Assembly: GCF_010993705.1 (NCBI RefSeq)
Contig: NZ_WOFO01000001.1
Location: forward strand, 1,020,132 to 1,084,131
DNA length: 64,000 bases
Source of the DNA: Cyclobacterium sp. SYSU L10401
GTDB lineage: Bacteria; Bacteroidota; Bacteroidia; Cytophagales; Cyclobacteriaceae
Reading direction: 5' to 3'
The number at the start of each line of letters is the position of its first letter. The stretch's first letter is position 1. This document shows positions 1 to 10,600 of this stretch, in pieces. A program made the translations under genes and the position numbers. Below the pieces are notes generated by a model. The model saw nothing but the letters and a program-made list of their open reading frames with translations, did no database searches and was not told where the DNA came from.

Positions 1-1
1 T

Positions 2-802
2 AGTAGACAATTTTTTCGGGAAATGAATGTAGGTACCGCCAAACCAGATAAAAAGGATTTGCATCAAGTCCCCCATTATTTTATAAATAACAAATCTATT
101 CATGAGGCCTATGATGTAAAAGCATTTGAAAAAGAGGCAATGGATCTGCTGAACAGACTTTTCTTGGACCAGGACCTGCTGATCATGACCGGAGGCTCCG
201 GTTTGTATATTGATGCGGTGGTGGATGGGCTGGATGAAATGCCAGCGATTGATTTGCAAATCAGGGAAAAACTTAACCTGGAATACCGCAAGAATGGCCT
301 GCCTGAATTGCAAAAAAAACTATTGGATCTGGATCCTGATTATTATCGGCAGGTTGATCTCAACAACCCCCAACGCCTGATCAGGGCGCTTGAAGTCTGC
401 CTGAGTACGGGTGAGCCTTTCAGCCGATTCAGGATAAAAAGGAAAAAATACAGGCCATTCCAGGCATTGAAAATAGCACTTAACAGGGATAGAGGGGAGC
501 TTTATGACAGAATTGACCAAAGAATGGATGAAATGATCCAACATGGCCTTTTTGAAGAAGCAGCTCAACTGTACCCCTATCGGGAATTGAATGCCCTTCA
601 GACGGTAGGTTATAAAGAAATATTCGGGAACCTGGATGGTGAATACGATAAGAAGGAGGCCATTAGGCTACTGAAAAGGAATTCCAGGAGGTATGCCAAA
701 CGACAGTTGACCTGGTTACGGAAGGATCCGGATTATACCTGGTTTCATCCGGATTCATACCCGGAAATACTGGCCTGGGTGTTGGCTCATATGTCACGGT
801 GA
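2..802 (+). CDS. miaA: tRNA dimethylallyltransferase MiaA (5' end cut by window)
   Basis: MiaA transfers a dimethylallyl group to N6 of A37 in tRNAs that read UNN codons. The reading frame is open from base 2, and the residues before the first ATG read SRQFFREM followed by NVGTAKP. This matches the family motif DSRQ-x-Y-R-x-M-x-IGTAKP, so the start and P-loop lie upstream of the window and the ATG at base 23 is internal. Further family features are MTGGSGLYIDAVVDG, the NPQRLIRALEV helix, LQTVGYKEIF and a C-terminal KRQLTWLRKD segment. The last 16 bases overlap the convergent small gene that follows. Identification is firm; only the extent is incomplete. Confidence 0.95.
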   Translation, partial: SRQFFREMNVGTAKPDKKDLHQVPHYFINNKSIHEAYDVKAFEKEAMDLLNRLFLDQDLLIMTGGSGLYIDAVVDGLDEMPAIDLQIREKLNLEYRKNGLPELQKKLLDLDPDYYRQVDLNNPQRLIRALEVCLSTGEPFSRFRIKRKKYRPFQALKIALNRDRGELYDRIDQRMDEMIQHGLFEEAAQLYPYRELNALQTVGYKEIFGNLDGEYDKKEAIRLLKRNSRRYAKRQLTWLRKDPDYTWFHPDSYPEILAWVLAHMSR

Positions 803-1161
803 CCCAGTAGCCTGGCAACAAAGGAGTAAGGCTTTGTTTTTATGAGCTTATTGTGTTCATACCGGATCCTTTTTGCTTGAAGGATCTTTTCTCCTAGCAG
901 AGCGATTTTTTCAGGGTCATGGTTTTCCTGAGGTGATTTCCGGATTTCACTGAATTGCTGCTCCGCCAGGGTCAGTTTAAAGTCAGCCCTTGGAGGTTGA
1001 TCTTTCTGTGCCGGATCAGTATTTAGTTGATCCAAAAGCCCGAAGATATCTATCAATCCTGCCTGCATGCTTTTTCTTTTTTGTAGCAGGTTATAATGTA
1101 CCAGTATGGCAAACAAAAAGACGAACCCTCCAAGAGAGATAAAAATCGGTATAAATCCCAT
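787..1161 (-). CDS. Small single-pass membrane protein, unknown function
   Basis: This 124-residue protein was not assigned to a family. Residues 4-24 are a hydrophobic membrane segment; the remainder is charged and mostly helical, ending in RLLGHRDI. It starts one base after the pfkA stop on the same strand, so it is probably the second gene of a pfkA transcript. Its 3' end overlaps the end of miaA by 16 bases in convergent orientation. The tight spacing and clean reading frame argue that it is real. Confidence 0.6.
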   Translation of the reverse strand: MGFIPIFISLGGFVFLFAILVHYNLLQKRKSMQAGLIDIFGLLDQLNTDPAQKDQPPRADFKLTLAEQQFSEIRKSPQENHDPEKIALLGEKILQAKRIRYEHNKLIKTKPYSFVARLLGHRDI

Positions 1162-1162
1162 G

Positions 1163-2137
1163 TCAAATGCTCAACAATTCCTGAAGCCTGAGGTATTCCT
1201 CTTTCAGGGGTTTGCTTTTGCTGATACAGTCTTCAAACGGGGAGTAAACAACCTGATCATTGATGATACCTGCCATGCAGTTTGATTCACCTTTCAGTAA
1301 TCCTTCCACGGCTGCCATGCCGCTTCTGCTCCCCAATATCCTGTCCTTGGCAGTAGGACTCCCGCCTCTTTGGATGTGTCCAAGGGTGGTCACTTTGAAT
1401 TCCTTGTCATCCCCCTTAAACTGGGATTTTACCCGATCCATGATTTGAGCAGCTCCGCCTTCTTCATCACCTTCGGCTACCACCACAATACTTGAAGTCT
1501 TGGATTTCCTAAGCCCCTTCAGGGACTTTACCACATCTTCGATGGTGGTAGTGGTTTCAGGGACCATGACGAGTTCTGCTCCACCGCCTATACCACATTC
1601 TATAGCGATATATCCGCTATCCCTTCCCATTACTTCAATAAAAAAGATGCGGTCATGGGCTGCAGCCGTATCCCGGATCTTGTCTATGGCTTCCAAAGCT
1701 GTGTTTACTGCCGTATCAAAACCAATGGTGTAATCGGTACCAAATATATCATTGTCAATGGTGCCTGGACACCCTACGGTAGGTACGCCATATTCTTCGT
1801 AAAATATTTTGGCCCCTGTGAAAGTACCATCCCCTCCGATGGCTACCAAACCTTCTATGCCATGTTTTCCCAATTCCTCAAAAGCCTTTTTTCTACCCTC
1901 TTTGGTCCGGAAATCCTCACTTCTGGCTGATTTCAATATGGTTCCACCTCTTTGAAGGATATTGCTTACAGAGTGGGATTGCATTTTTTTAATGTTCCCA
2001 TGAATCATCCCATCATAGCCATACATGATGCCATAAACATCAATCTCGTGGTAAATACCGGTTCTGACTACAGCCCTGATACAGGCATTCATTCCGGGAG
2101 AATCCCCTCCTGATGTAAATACTGCAATTTTTTTCAT
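1163..2137 (-). CDS. pfkA: ATP-dependent 6-phosphofructokinase
   Basis: This cytosolic glycolytic enzyme phosphorylates fructose 6-phosphate to fructose 1,6-bisphosphate. The 324-residue length is normal for bacterial PfkA. The sequence shows the N-terminal TSGGDSPGMN nucleotide loop, GGDGT at residues 101-105 and PGTIDND at 124-130 with the catalytic Asp. GGDGT rather than GGDD indicates ATP, not pyrophosphate, as phosphoryl donor. MGRDSGYIA and GHIQRGGSP are also present. A 7-6-7 palindrome lies about 90 bases upstream. The small membrane protein gene follows one base after the stop. Confidence 0.96.
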   Translation of the reverse strand: MKKIAVFTSGGDSPGMNACIRAVVRTGIYHEIDVYGIMYGYDGMIHGNIKKMQSHSVSNILQRGGTILKSARSEDFRTKEGRKKAFEELGKHGIEGLVAIGGDGTFTGAKIFYEEYGVPTVGCPGTIDNDIFGTDYTIGFDTAVNTALEAIDKIRDTAAAHDRIFFIEVMGRDSGYIAIECGIGGGAELVMVPETTTTIEDVVKSLKGLRKSKTSSIVVVAEGDEEGGAAQIMDRVKSQFKGDDKEFKVTTLGHIQRGGSPTAKDRILGSRSGMAAVEGLLKGESNCMAGIINDQVVYSPFEDCISKSKPLKEEYLRLQELLSI

Positions 2138-2224
2138 AGTATTGTTCTGTAATATATGGAAACCTAATAGTGAAAAAACAGGATGTTTTCCTTATGGTAT
2201 CAATAATTCGAATGAGCTTATAAA

Positions 2225-2244
2225 ATTAAGGAAATAACCTTAAT
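2225..2244. promoter_or_regulatory. Palindrome upstream of pfkA
   Basis: ATTAAGG-N6-CCTTAAT is a perfect 7-bp inverted repeat between the typA terminator and the pfkA start. It has no T run on either side, so an operator is more likely than a terminator. The binding protein is unknown. Confidence 0.3.
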
Positions 2245-2259
2245 CGCTCCGCATGAATT

Positions 2260-2291
2260 AAAAAAAGGATGGAAAATTATTTCCATCCTTT
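2260..2291 (-). terminator. Rho-independent terminator of typA
   Basis: Read on the minus strand, a GGATGGAAA / TTTCCATCC stem is followed by seven T. It begins about nine bases past the typA stop. The position and T tract make this a textbook intrinsic terminator. Confidence 0.9.
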
Positions 2292-2299
2292 CGGTAATC

Positions 2300-4108
2300 T
2301 TATGCTCCCTGCATTTTTGCAGCTTTATTCCTTTCATTTTCATTCAGGTGAATTTTCCTCATCCTGATACTCTTAGGCGTGACTTCGAGGTATTCATCTT
2401 TTTGAATATATTCCATGGCTTCTTCCAGGGAAAACTTCCTGGCAGGAGCAATTTTTGTATTCGTATCTGATCCGGAAGCCCTCATGTTGGTGAGCTGTTT
2501 TCCTTTCTGCACATTGACGACAATGTCATTGTCACGAGAGTGTTCACCAATTACCTGTCCGGCATATAGCTCTTCTCCCGGGTCTACAAAAAAGAATCCC
2601 CTGTCCTGTAACTTGTCAATGGCATATGCCGTGCAGGCACCACCCTCCATTGAAATCAAAGAACCATTGATTCTTCCCGGAATTGTTCCCTTAAAAGGTT
2701 CGTAAGCAGAAAACCGGTGATTCATGATGGCCTCTCCTTGTGTTGCGGTCAAAACATTGTTTCTCAATCCGATCAATCCCCTGGAAGGAATTTTAAATTC
2801 AAGGTGCTGCAAATCGCCTTTTGGCTCCATGACCAGTAGCTCACCTTTTCTTTGGGTAGCCAACTCGATTACTTTACCGGCAGCACTATCGGGGACATCT
2901 ACTACCAGGGTTTCGATGGGTTCATGTTTTTCTCCATCGATGGTTTTGTAGATTACCTGAGGTTGGCCTACCTGTATTTCATACCCTTCCCTGCGCATGG
3001 TTTCTATCAGTACAGACAAGTGAAGGATACCCCTTCCATAAACCAAAAACTTGTCCTCACTGTCCGTGGATTCAACACGCAAAGCAAGATTTTTCTCTGT
3101 TTCTTTCATGAGCCTGTCCCTCAGGTGCCTTGAGGTTACAAACTTGCCTTCTTTTCCGAAAAACGGAGAGTTATTGATGGTGAAAAGCATGTTCATGGTA
3201 GGCTCGTCAATGGAGATCCTGGGTAAGGGCTCCGGATTCTCCAGGTCTGCCACCGTATCTCCTATATCAAAACCTTCTATGCCAGTGATGGCACAAATAT
3301 CTCCCGGCTGTACCTCAGTGACCTTGTTTTTACCCAGGCCTTCAAAGACATGCAATTCTTTTACTTTGATTCTTTTGGTACTGCCGTCAGCTTTGCAAAG
3401 TGCATACTGCTGTCCTTCTATGATTTTGCCTCTTTTTACCCTTCCAATGGCAATTCTGCCCACAAAGTTGGAGTAGTCCAAAGATGTTATTTGCATTTGG
3501 GTTGTTCCTTCATCAATTTTTGGTTCAGGAATGTATTTGACTATGGCATCCAAAAGAGGAATAATGGAGTCGGTTGGTTGCTTCCAGTCAGGCCCCATCC
3601 AGTTGTTCTTGGCAGAGCCATAAAGGGTATGGAATTCCAATTGCTCTTCGGTTGCGTCCAGATTAAACATCAGTTCAAAAACCGCTTCCTGCACTTCGTC
3701 AGGCCGGCAGTTTTCTTTATCCACCTTGTTGACCACCACAATAGGAGTAAGGCCTAATTCAAGGGCTTTTCCTAAAACGAAGCGTGTTTGGGGCATGGGT
3801 CCTTCAAAGGCATCTACTAATAGTATGACGCCATCAGCCATCTTTAAAACCCGTTCCACCTCTCCCCCAAAGTCTGCGTGACCCGGAGTGTCTATGATAT
3901 TAATTTTGATGTCCTGATACCGGACAGAAACATTCTTGGAAAGAATGGTAATGCCTCTTTCCCTTTCCAGGTCATTGTTGTCCAGGATAAGGTCCTCAAA
4001 TTGCTGGTTTTCTCTGAAGATTTTTGAGGCATGAATGATTTTGTCAACCAGGGTAGTTTTGCCATGGTCAACGTGTGCGATGATCGCAATATTACGGATA
4101 CTCTGCAT
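2300..4108 (-). CDS. typA: Translational GTPase TypA/BipA
   Basis: TypA/BipA is a ribosome-associated GTPase of the EF-G family involved in ribosome assembly and stress adaptation. The 602-residue length is standard. The G1 loop AHVDHGKTT is at residues 11-19, followed by RGITI (G2), DTPGHADFGGEVERVL (G3) and NKVDK (G4). The C-terminal half carries the family's EF-G-like domains and SRGLIGLRN. A good Bacteroidota -7 box lies about 20 bases upstream of the ATG and a strong terminator follows the stop, so it is probably transcribed alone. Confidence 0.96.
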   Translation of the reverse strand: MQSIRNIAIIAHVDHGKTTLVDKIIHASKIFRENQQFEDLILDNNDLERERGITILSKNVSVRYQDIKINIIDTPGHADFGGEVERVLKMADGVILLVDAFEGPMPQTRFVLGKALELGLTPIVVVNKVDKENCRPDEVQEAVFELMFNLDATEEQLEFHTLYGSAKNNWMGPDWKQPTDSIIPLLDAIVKYIPEPKIDEGTTQMQITSLDYSNFVGRIAIGRVKRGKIIEGQQYALCKADGSTKRIKVKELHVFEGLGKNKVTEVQPGDICAITGIEGFDIGDTVADLENPEPLPRISIDEPTMNMLFTINNSPFFGKEGKFVTSRHLRDRLMKETEKNLALRVESTDSEDKFLVYGRGILHLSVLIETMRREGYEIQVGQPQVIYKTIDGEKHEPIETLVVDVPDSAAGKVIELATQRKGELLVMEPKGDLQHLEFKIPSRGLIGLRNNVLTATQGEAIMNHRFSAYEPFKGTIPGRINGSLISMEGGACTAYAIDKLQDRGFFFVDPGEELYAGQVIGEHSRDNDIVVNVQKGKQLTNMRASGSDTNTKIAPARKFSLEEAMEYIQKDEYLEVTPKSIRMRKIHLNENERNKAAKMQGA

Positions 4109-4127
4109 GTGTAATTGAATTAAGGTG

Positions 4128-4135
4128 CAAAAGTA
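4128..4135 (-). promoter_or_regulatory. -7 promoter box of typA
   Basis: On the minus strand this reads TACTTTTG, an exact match to the Bacteroidota -7 consensus TAnnTTTG, 19 bases before the typA ATG. No clear -33 TTTG was found. Three other minus-strand genes in the window have the same box at nearly the same distance. Confidence 0.55.
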
Positions 4136-4298
4136 TGAATTTTATTTAGAAAATATATTGAAATGATTGGATTTTAACGTTTTGAATTTTCAACCAGGAC
4201 CAATAATTTTACCGGAATGGGGTAAATTTCCTGAATGAGGCGCATTTGCTTACTTTCAGAAAATGAATTAATTGCATGAAAAAAACTGAAATAAAATT

Positions 4299-4337
4299 AC
4301 AGGTATACCAATTTGTAAATCAAACGGGTATACCTGT
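4299..4337 (-). terminator. Hairpin downstream of the susC-susD-ggt operon
   Basis: ACAGGTATACC and GGTATACCTGT form a perfect 11-bp inverted repeat about 105 bases past the ggt stop. On the minus strand it is followed only by AATTTTATTT, so the U tract is weak. It could be a terminator or an mRNA 3'-end stabiliser. Confidence 0.5.
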
Positions 4338-4443
4338 CTTTAACTTCAAATGAATTTACCTGAACAGCATTGCCAAAATTAATTTTAGGGCATCACCCGG
4401 ATGCCTGCGCTCCGGTAGGTCCTTAATTTTTAGCGTTAAACTT

Positions 4444-6144
4444 TTAGAAGCCACCAGCATAACCGTCTTTTCGTGATTCAGATGCGCCATAGTACACCTT
4501 GTTTTCATAATCAACCATGATTCCCTGGTAACCTCCAAATCCATCCGGCCTGCCATATTTGACATCATGTCCCAATTTGGATAAGCTTCTGATTTCTTCG
4601 TACCCAAAACCATATTCCAGGTAAAGTGTACCACCATCTTCCATGATACTTCCTGTAGGTTCGGAAGAGCCGGTATGGTTGATCCTGGGGGCATCACCAG
4701 CTTCCTGTACATTCATATCAAAATCGATGATATTGATAACGATTTGGGCATGTCCCTGGGGTTGAATCGCTCCCCCCATCAGGCCAAAACTCATGAATGG
4801 TTTTCCATCCTTTGTGATAAATGCAGGTATAATGGTATGAAAAGGTCTTTTTCCAGGTTCGAAGGCATTGAAATGCTCACTATCTCTTACATTGAACATT
4901 TGCCCCCTGTTATGTAAACCAAATCCCAATCCGGTAGGCACCATTCCTGATCCCATTCCTCCATAATTGCTTTGAATCAGGCTTACCATATTCCCCTCTT
5001 GGTCCGCAGTGGTTAGGTAGATGGTGCTACCCTGATTGAGTTCACCGGCATCCAGTGTCCTTAAGGCAGCATTGGGATCGATTAAGCTTCTCCGGTTTTC
5101 TGCATATTGTTTGGAAATCAATTCCTCAACAGGAATGGAATTAAAATCCATATCGGCATAATATTTTGCCCGGTCTTCATAGGCCAGCTTTTTTGCTTCA
5201 GTAAAAGTATGGATGTAGGCAGCACTTCCAAAACCCATTTCCCTAAGGTCAAAACCTTCTAAAATATTTAACATTTGCAAAGCTGCTATTCCTTGTCCGT
5301 TGGGAGGAAGCTCCCATATATCATATCCTCTGTAGTTAGCAGAAACTGGCTCTATCCATTCTGAACGGTGTTCGGCAAGGTCATTGTAGGACAAGAATCC
5401 TCCATTCTGTGCCATATAATCAGAGATGGTTTGAGCAATTTTTCCTTTGTAGAAAACATCCCTACCTTCTTCAGCAATCAATGTCAAAGTCTTGGCCAGG
5501 TCTGGATTTTTAAATATCTCCCCTTTTTTTGGTGCTTCTCCATCAAAAGTAAATGTTTCTTTAAAACCAGGGTATTGAATCCTTCTAGGGACTTCCCGTG
5601 CCCAACGGGCAGCAATTATTTCAGTTACCGGAAACCCTTCTATCGCATAACTAATGGCGGGCTGAAGTAAGTCTTTCATAGGTACAGTTCCAAATTTACC
5701 ATGAAGCTCATACCAGCCATCTACACATCCCGGCACTGATACAGGTAGTGGGCCCAGGTAGGGAATGACATTGAATCCCTTTTCCTGAAAATAATTGATA
5801 TCCAGACTTTTTGGGGACCTTCCGCTGCCGTTAATGGCATGTAATTTTTGCGATTTTTCATCCCAAACGATAGCAAATAGGTCGCCTCCGATACCGTTTC
5901 CGGTTGGCTCTACCAAACCCAGGACTGCATTCGCAGCGATAGCAGCATCCACGGCATTCCCTCCATTTCTCAATACATTTAATGCCGTCTCTGTGGCAAG
6001 TGGATGGCTGGTTGCAGCCATTCCGTTTTTTGAGATGGTTTCTGACCTGGTTGCAAAAGCCTTACCTGTGCTTCTTGTTTGAGCAAGAGATGAAGCCTGG
6101 CCGATAATGGTGATGAGCAATAGGGTGATCAGTAAGTTTTTCAT
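4444..6144 (-). CDS. Secreted gamma-glutamyltransferase family enzyme
   Basis: This Ntn-hydrolase family cleaves or transfers gamma-glutamyl groups (glutathione, gamma-glutamyl peptides). The protein has 566 residues and a signal peptide (about residues 1-21, ending SSLAQ). The conserved N-terminal block GGNAVDAAIA is at 61-70. The probable self-cleavage nucleophile is T374 in GSTIYLTTAD, which resembles the GDTVYL group (YwrD-like) rather than the TTHYS group of classic GGT. The stretch before KRPFHTI is shorter than the lid loop of E. coli GGT, suggesting an open active site. It lies 34 bases after susD and is probably the last gene of that operon. Acylase-type activity on other substrates is possible. 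Confidence 0.88.
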   Translation of the reverse strand: MKNLLITLLLITIIGQASSLAQTRSTGKAFATRSETISKNGMAATSHPLATETALNVLRNGGNAVDAAIAANAVLGLVEPTGNGIGGDLFAIVWDEKSQKLHAINGSGRSPKSLDINYFQEKGFNVIPYLGPLPVSVPGCVDGWYELHGKFGTVPMKDLLQPAISYAIEGFPVTEIIAARWAREVPRRIQYPGFKETFTFDGEAPKKGEIFKNPDLAKTLTLIAEEGRDVFYKGKIAQTISDYMAQNGGFLSYNDLAEHRSEWIEPVSANYRGYDIWELPPNGQGIAALQMLNILEGFDLREMGFGSAAYIHTFTEAKKLAYEDRAKYYADMDFNSIPVEELISKQYAENRRSLIDPNAALRTLDAGELNQGSTIYLTTADQEGNMVSLIQSNYGGMGSGMVPTGLGFGLHNRGQMFNVRDSEHFNAFEPGKRPFHTIIPAFITKDGKPFMSFGLMGGAIQPQGHAQIVINIIDFDMNVQEAGDAPRINHTGSSEPTGSIMEDGGTLYLEYGFGYEEIRSLSKLGHDVKYGRPDGFGGYQGIMVDYENKVYYGASESRKDGYAGGF

Positions 6145-6178
6145 GAATCTATGCGTTTAAGTTTTTGGATGCAGTTTA

Positions 6179-7627
6179 TCAGGGTACAAGATTAATGGGT
6201 GTAGGATCGAACAATCCAGGTACTGGTGAAGGAGCATTGGTATTGGAGTTGATTTCACTTTGGCTGTACAGAAACCTTTCGGGTAAAGTGTTGCCTACGT
6301 TGGGAGTAGGGTGAACCCCCGCTGCTTCCATTCTTGTTCTTCTGATATCGATAAAACCGAGCTTTTGCCCGAAAAATGCCACATACCTCTCCAGTAGAAT
6401 TTCATTTAATAATGATTCTTGCTCATCCAAACCCTGTTTATAAGCCATTCCACCGGCAGTAAAGTCCACTCTTTCGTAGGGCTCATAGCTGAATTCAAAG
6501 GCGCCGTTACTATAGGTAGGATGCAGGGATTCACCTGAATTTAAATAGGACCGATAAGCATTTAATTTTTCAAGCCCCATTTCAAACCCTTGAGATCGCA
6601 TTCCTGCTTCAGCCTGAATCAATAAATTTTCCTGATAGGTGATCAATGGGAAAGATGCATCCCTTGCAAAAATTCCGGTATTATCGCTTTCACTCGAGGT
6701 ATTGGGCGTAATATTGGAAATGTTATCTGTTTGGAGAAAATAAAATTCAAACCTGGCTTTCTCGTTGGTTTTGGGATTTCCTTTATACTCCGGGGCATCC
6801 GGGTTTAATATTTTACTTAAATAAGTGTTTAATGAACTCATGTCCCCGGATCTTCCCCGTTGAAGGAAGGCAAACATCAGGTTTTCATTGCTGTTGATTA
6901 CGGTGCCATGAGGTGCCATTAGTGAGTTTTCAGGGCTGCTTATCCCCATGCCGGCCTCTTCGAAGGCAGCAGGGTAATCTCGTTGTTCAAGATACAACCT
7001 TGCCTTGAGGGTATGAGCTACTTCAATCCATTTTTCTCTGTTGCCCTGAAGGAATATATCGGCATCAGCCGAAACCGATCCTATGCCTGAATTCAGTAAG
7101 TCCAAAGCTTCATCCAACATTGCCTGAAGGTTTTGGTATACCTCAGGTTGGGGATCAAATTTTGGGTTTGGAAATGAGCCAATATTGCTTGTCTCTGAAA
7201 AGGGGATATCTCCCCAGCAGGCTGTTGCAGTTCCCAATGCATTGGCTTGAATTACTTTCACTATACCCATCATCAGCCTGTTATCCAATGCCTCAGACTT
7301 TTCTATAATGATATTGCCGTTATTGATTACTCCTGCATAAATATTTTCCCATATTTGATCAAAAGTAGCCCCAGTTGCATTGTAATTGCTGAAGTCCGGG
7401 TATTGTCTGGCAATACCTGTAAAATATCCGGACCACATGCCGGCTACCCTTGCAGTATGTCCCTCATGAATGGACATATTGGCAAGTTCAATTCCTGTGA
7501 GCATCAGTTCTGCGGAGGCATCCGTGGGATTGTTAGGATCCGTATTCAGGTCATCGACGATCGATTCGCAGCCAAAATGACCAATTGTCAGTAAGATGAA
7601 AATGGTTTTTATTATAGGATTTTTCAT
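6179..7627 (-). CDS. SusD/RagB-like outer-membrane lipoprotein
   Basis: SusD-like proteins are surface lipoproteins that capture substrate over a SusC channel. The 482-residue protein begins with a lipoprotein signal ending in GHFGC (Cys at about residue 20). It then has the usual DLNTDPNNPTDAS motif, TPR-like helices with LGTATACWGDIPFSE, and a C-terminal LLERYVAFFGQKLGFIDIRRTR segment. It appears to belong to the SusD-like group often paired with peptide or unknown-ligand receptors. It lies 29 bases after susC and 34 bases before the gamma-glutamyltransferase gene, so the three are likely cotranscribed. Confidence 0.93.
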   Translation of the reverse strand: MKNPIIKTIFILLTIGHFGCESIVDDLNTDPNNPTDASAELMLTGIELANMSIHEGHTARVAGMWSGYFTGIARQYPDFSNYNATGATFDQIWENIYAGVINNGNIIIEKSEALDNRLMMGIVKVIQANALGTATACWGDIPFSETSNIGSFPNPKFDPQPEVYQNLQAMLDEALDLLNSGIGSVSADADIFLQGNREKWIEVAHTLKARLYLEQRDYPAAFEEAGMGISSPENSLMAPHGTVINSNENLMFAFLQRGRSGDMSSLNTYLSKILNPDAPEYKGNPKTNEKARFEFYFLQTDNISNITPNTSSESDNTGIFARDASFPLITYQENLLIQAEAGMRSQGFEMGLEKLNAYRSYLNSGESLHPTYSNGAFEFSYEPYERVDFTAGGMAYKQGLDEQESLLNEILLERYVAFFGQKLGFIDIRRTRMEAAGVHPTPNVGNTLPERFLYSQSEINSNTNAPSPVPGLFDPTPINLVP

Positions 7628-7656
7628 TTGTTTAGTGATTTTAGCAGTGGAATGTA

Positions 7657-10600
7657 TTAGTAATTCAGCTTGATGGAAAACAAAAAGGAACGGCTTCCGG
7701 GGCTGTTGAAATAATCATACCCTCTGGCAAAGATATTTCCGGAGTAATTGGTGTCCGGATCAATACCTGACACATCTGTCCACAAAAGAAGGTTTCGACC
7801 AGTTACTGAAATTTCAGCTGACTGGAACCTTGTAAGGTTCCGGAAACCAGCAGAGTTAATAAGGTAGCTTAGGGATAACGCCCTTAATCTCGTCCAACTT
7901 CCATCTTCAATGAATTGTTCTGGAGCAGAACCCAGTCCACTGCCGAGGGAAGTATAGTAAGATTGATCTAACAAGACAGGGCCTCCTCCAAAATCATGGA
8001 TATTACCTCTGACAGTACTTCCGGCAGGGAAACTTTCTCCTGCATAATTGGTGAGGGTTTGGTCCAGGACCACTTCATTGCCAACATCCTCATGGGTACC
8101 AAAAGTATACATTACCCCTCGTGTCAAACCGAAAAAGTCTCCTCCCTGGAAAGTTTCAAATAAAACATCAAGGGTAAGCTTTCTGTAGGTCAGGGTAGTA
8201 CCAAACCCACCTCTCCAATCGGGGTTCGGATCCCCGATCACACCAGAGGTTGGATCTGCCATAGGAAAATTGTTTTCATTCAATACCAGGCTTCCTCCTG
8301 CATCCCTTTCGAATCTACCTCCCCAGAAAACGCCGGCCTGATATCCTTCTACTGCGCGCATGTCAGCCCTATCGGCTCTACCAGCCAGAATTAGGGATTC
8401 TGTTCCAGCCAGATTTGAAACTGTATTTCTATTTCTGTTGAAGTTTCCGTTCAAACTCCACTTGAAATCGCCTTTTGAAATCAGGTCAATTCCCAAATCG
8501 ATTTCCCATCCTTTATTTTCCAAAGTGGCCGCATTGGTGTAAGTAGAGGAAAACCCTACCGACGGGGCCAGAGAAACGGGTATGAGCAAGTCTTCCACTG
8601 TATTGGCGTAATAGGTGATGGAAGTTCTGAGTTTATTGTCCATAAATCTCATGTCCGTACCCAGCTCATATTCTGTTTTCCTTTCAGGCCTCAATTCAGC
8701 ATCACCAAGTTCTGTATCAATCAGATAGGCTCCATTGCCAAACTGGGATCCGTTGATATTGTCTCCCCAGGGAGAATTCGAGAAACTCGTAGACGAAAAG
8801 GTCGTATTGGAGCGATAGGGCAGGGGCTGCACGCCTACTACCCCGTAAGATGCGCGGAGTTTACCAAAATTGATAAAGGATGAATTATTGACTATTCCCA
8901 ATTGGGAGAATTGCCAGGCGATATCAGAAGATGGATAATAAAATGTTTTGTCAGACATTTCTCCGAAAGTAGAGGCAGATTCACCAGCCAACGATACATT
9001 GATAAACAAAGCATCTTGTATGCTCAGGTTCAGGTTGGAGTAAACCCTGGCTACACGGACGTTTCTGTTATAATTTTGCGGAGTTCTGTTTTCTTCTATT
9101 GCGTTGGAAAAATTTGGGGGTGAATTGGGGATTAGAAAACTTCTCATTGTTCCTCCGCTGGAGACAAATTTCCTGTCATTGACATTAAACCCAACAATTA
9201 GACTGGTTGAAATACCCGGGCTGAAATCCTTTACCACCCTGCCAATTAAATCGAGGTTTACTTCAGATTCAGTGGTAATGGATTCAGAATAATATCCTTC
9301 ACCTGAACCGGCAGAATCACTAATTGGAAAATAAGTTTTCCTTTCATCGCTGTAATTGTCTATTCCCAATCTGGTATTGAATGTAAACCAGTCTACAGGT
9401 TTGACTTCAAGATCAAAACTATTGATGAATCGATGTACCAGGGAGGTGTTTTCGGGTTCATACATGGTCCACAAAGGGTTGTTGAAGATAGGAATAGGAG
9501 AATCGCCCAGGTATCGTCTGTATGACCTTTGTCGGTTTTCTATCGGAGTGGCATTTTGCCCCTCATAATAACTTCCTATATAATGTTCATTATTAAAATC
9601 AGGAGGAGTTCGCAATAGGCCCAGTTGTGCACCTGAGGTATTGTTACCCCTTCCTACCCTGTTGGAAAAACTTCTGGTATACCCTGTTCTGTTGGTGATT
9701 TTCACAAAATCATTGAATTTTCTGCTGGTATTCAAACGCAGGGTGGTCCGTCGGTAATCGTTATTGCCCCGCATCATGCCATTCTGATTTAAATCTCCTA
9801 TGCTAAAATAGTAGTCAGATCTATCATCCCCGCCGCTGATGTTGATGGCATTGTCCATAAAGGTACCTGTTCCATAGACTTGTTTGAAATTATGGTCAGC
9901 ATAGGTGTCTTGGGTATTTTTTTGAAGAATGGGATAATATCTGGTGCCATCCCGGGCTTCGAAAAAGCGACCGCTTTCATCCACCACATCAGGTGAACCT
10001 GGTCGATCAGCAATTTTATCTCCCCAGGAGTTGGGATGTGTTGGGCTGTAATTACCGTTTATTCCCTGACCAAAATTGCTTTGGCCGGTATGAAATGTAT
10101 TGACACGGTCAAATGATAAGGTGGAGGAGATGCCAATATTGATTTTATCTCCTTTTTTTCCGCTTTTGGTGTTGATTACAATAACCCCATTTGCTGCTCT
10201 GGAACCCCATAATGCAGCTGCAGAGGCACCTTTTAGTACCTGGATGGATGCGATGTCATTGGGATTGATGTCGTTTAGCCTGGATTGTTGGACTACGCCG
10301 CCACCTCCGGCCCCCTCTATGGAATTGCTGATGGGAACCCCATCCAGAATGATCAGTGGTTGGGTATTCCCGGTGATGGTGCTTTGACCCCTTATTTGAA
10401 TCAGAGCTCCGGCACCCGGGTCCGCTCCCTGTGCAGAGATCTGAAGCCCGGATGCCTTGCCTGCCATTCCTGAGATCAGGCTTGCTTCCCCTGATTTTAC
10501 AATGCTTTCTGATGTTATTTTTGAACTTGTGGCTGCAAGGTTGTCCGGATCTTCTTCAAAATTAAGCGCAGTTACTACGATTTCTCCCAGTAATTTTGTT

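Larger units (their letters stand above)
4109..4443. other. Intergenic region between ggt and typA
   Basis: This 335-base non-coding stretch holds the typA -7 box near its right end and an 11-bp inverted repeat (4299-4337) that probably ends the susC-susD-ggt transcript. No gene was seen in it. Confidence 0.6.

Noticed and set aside
4356-4712. 118-codon frame overlapping the end of the gamma-glutamyltransferase gene
   Set aside because: Same-strand shadow of the conserved C-terminus.
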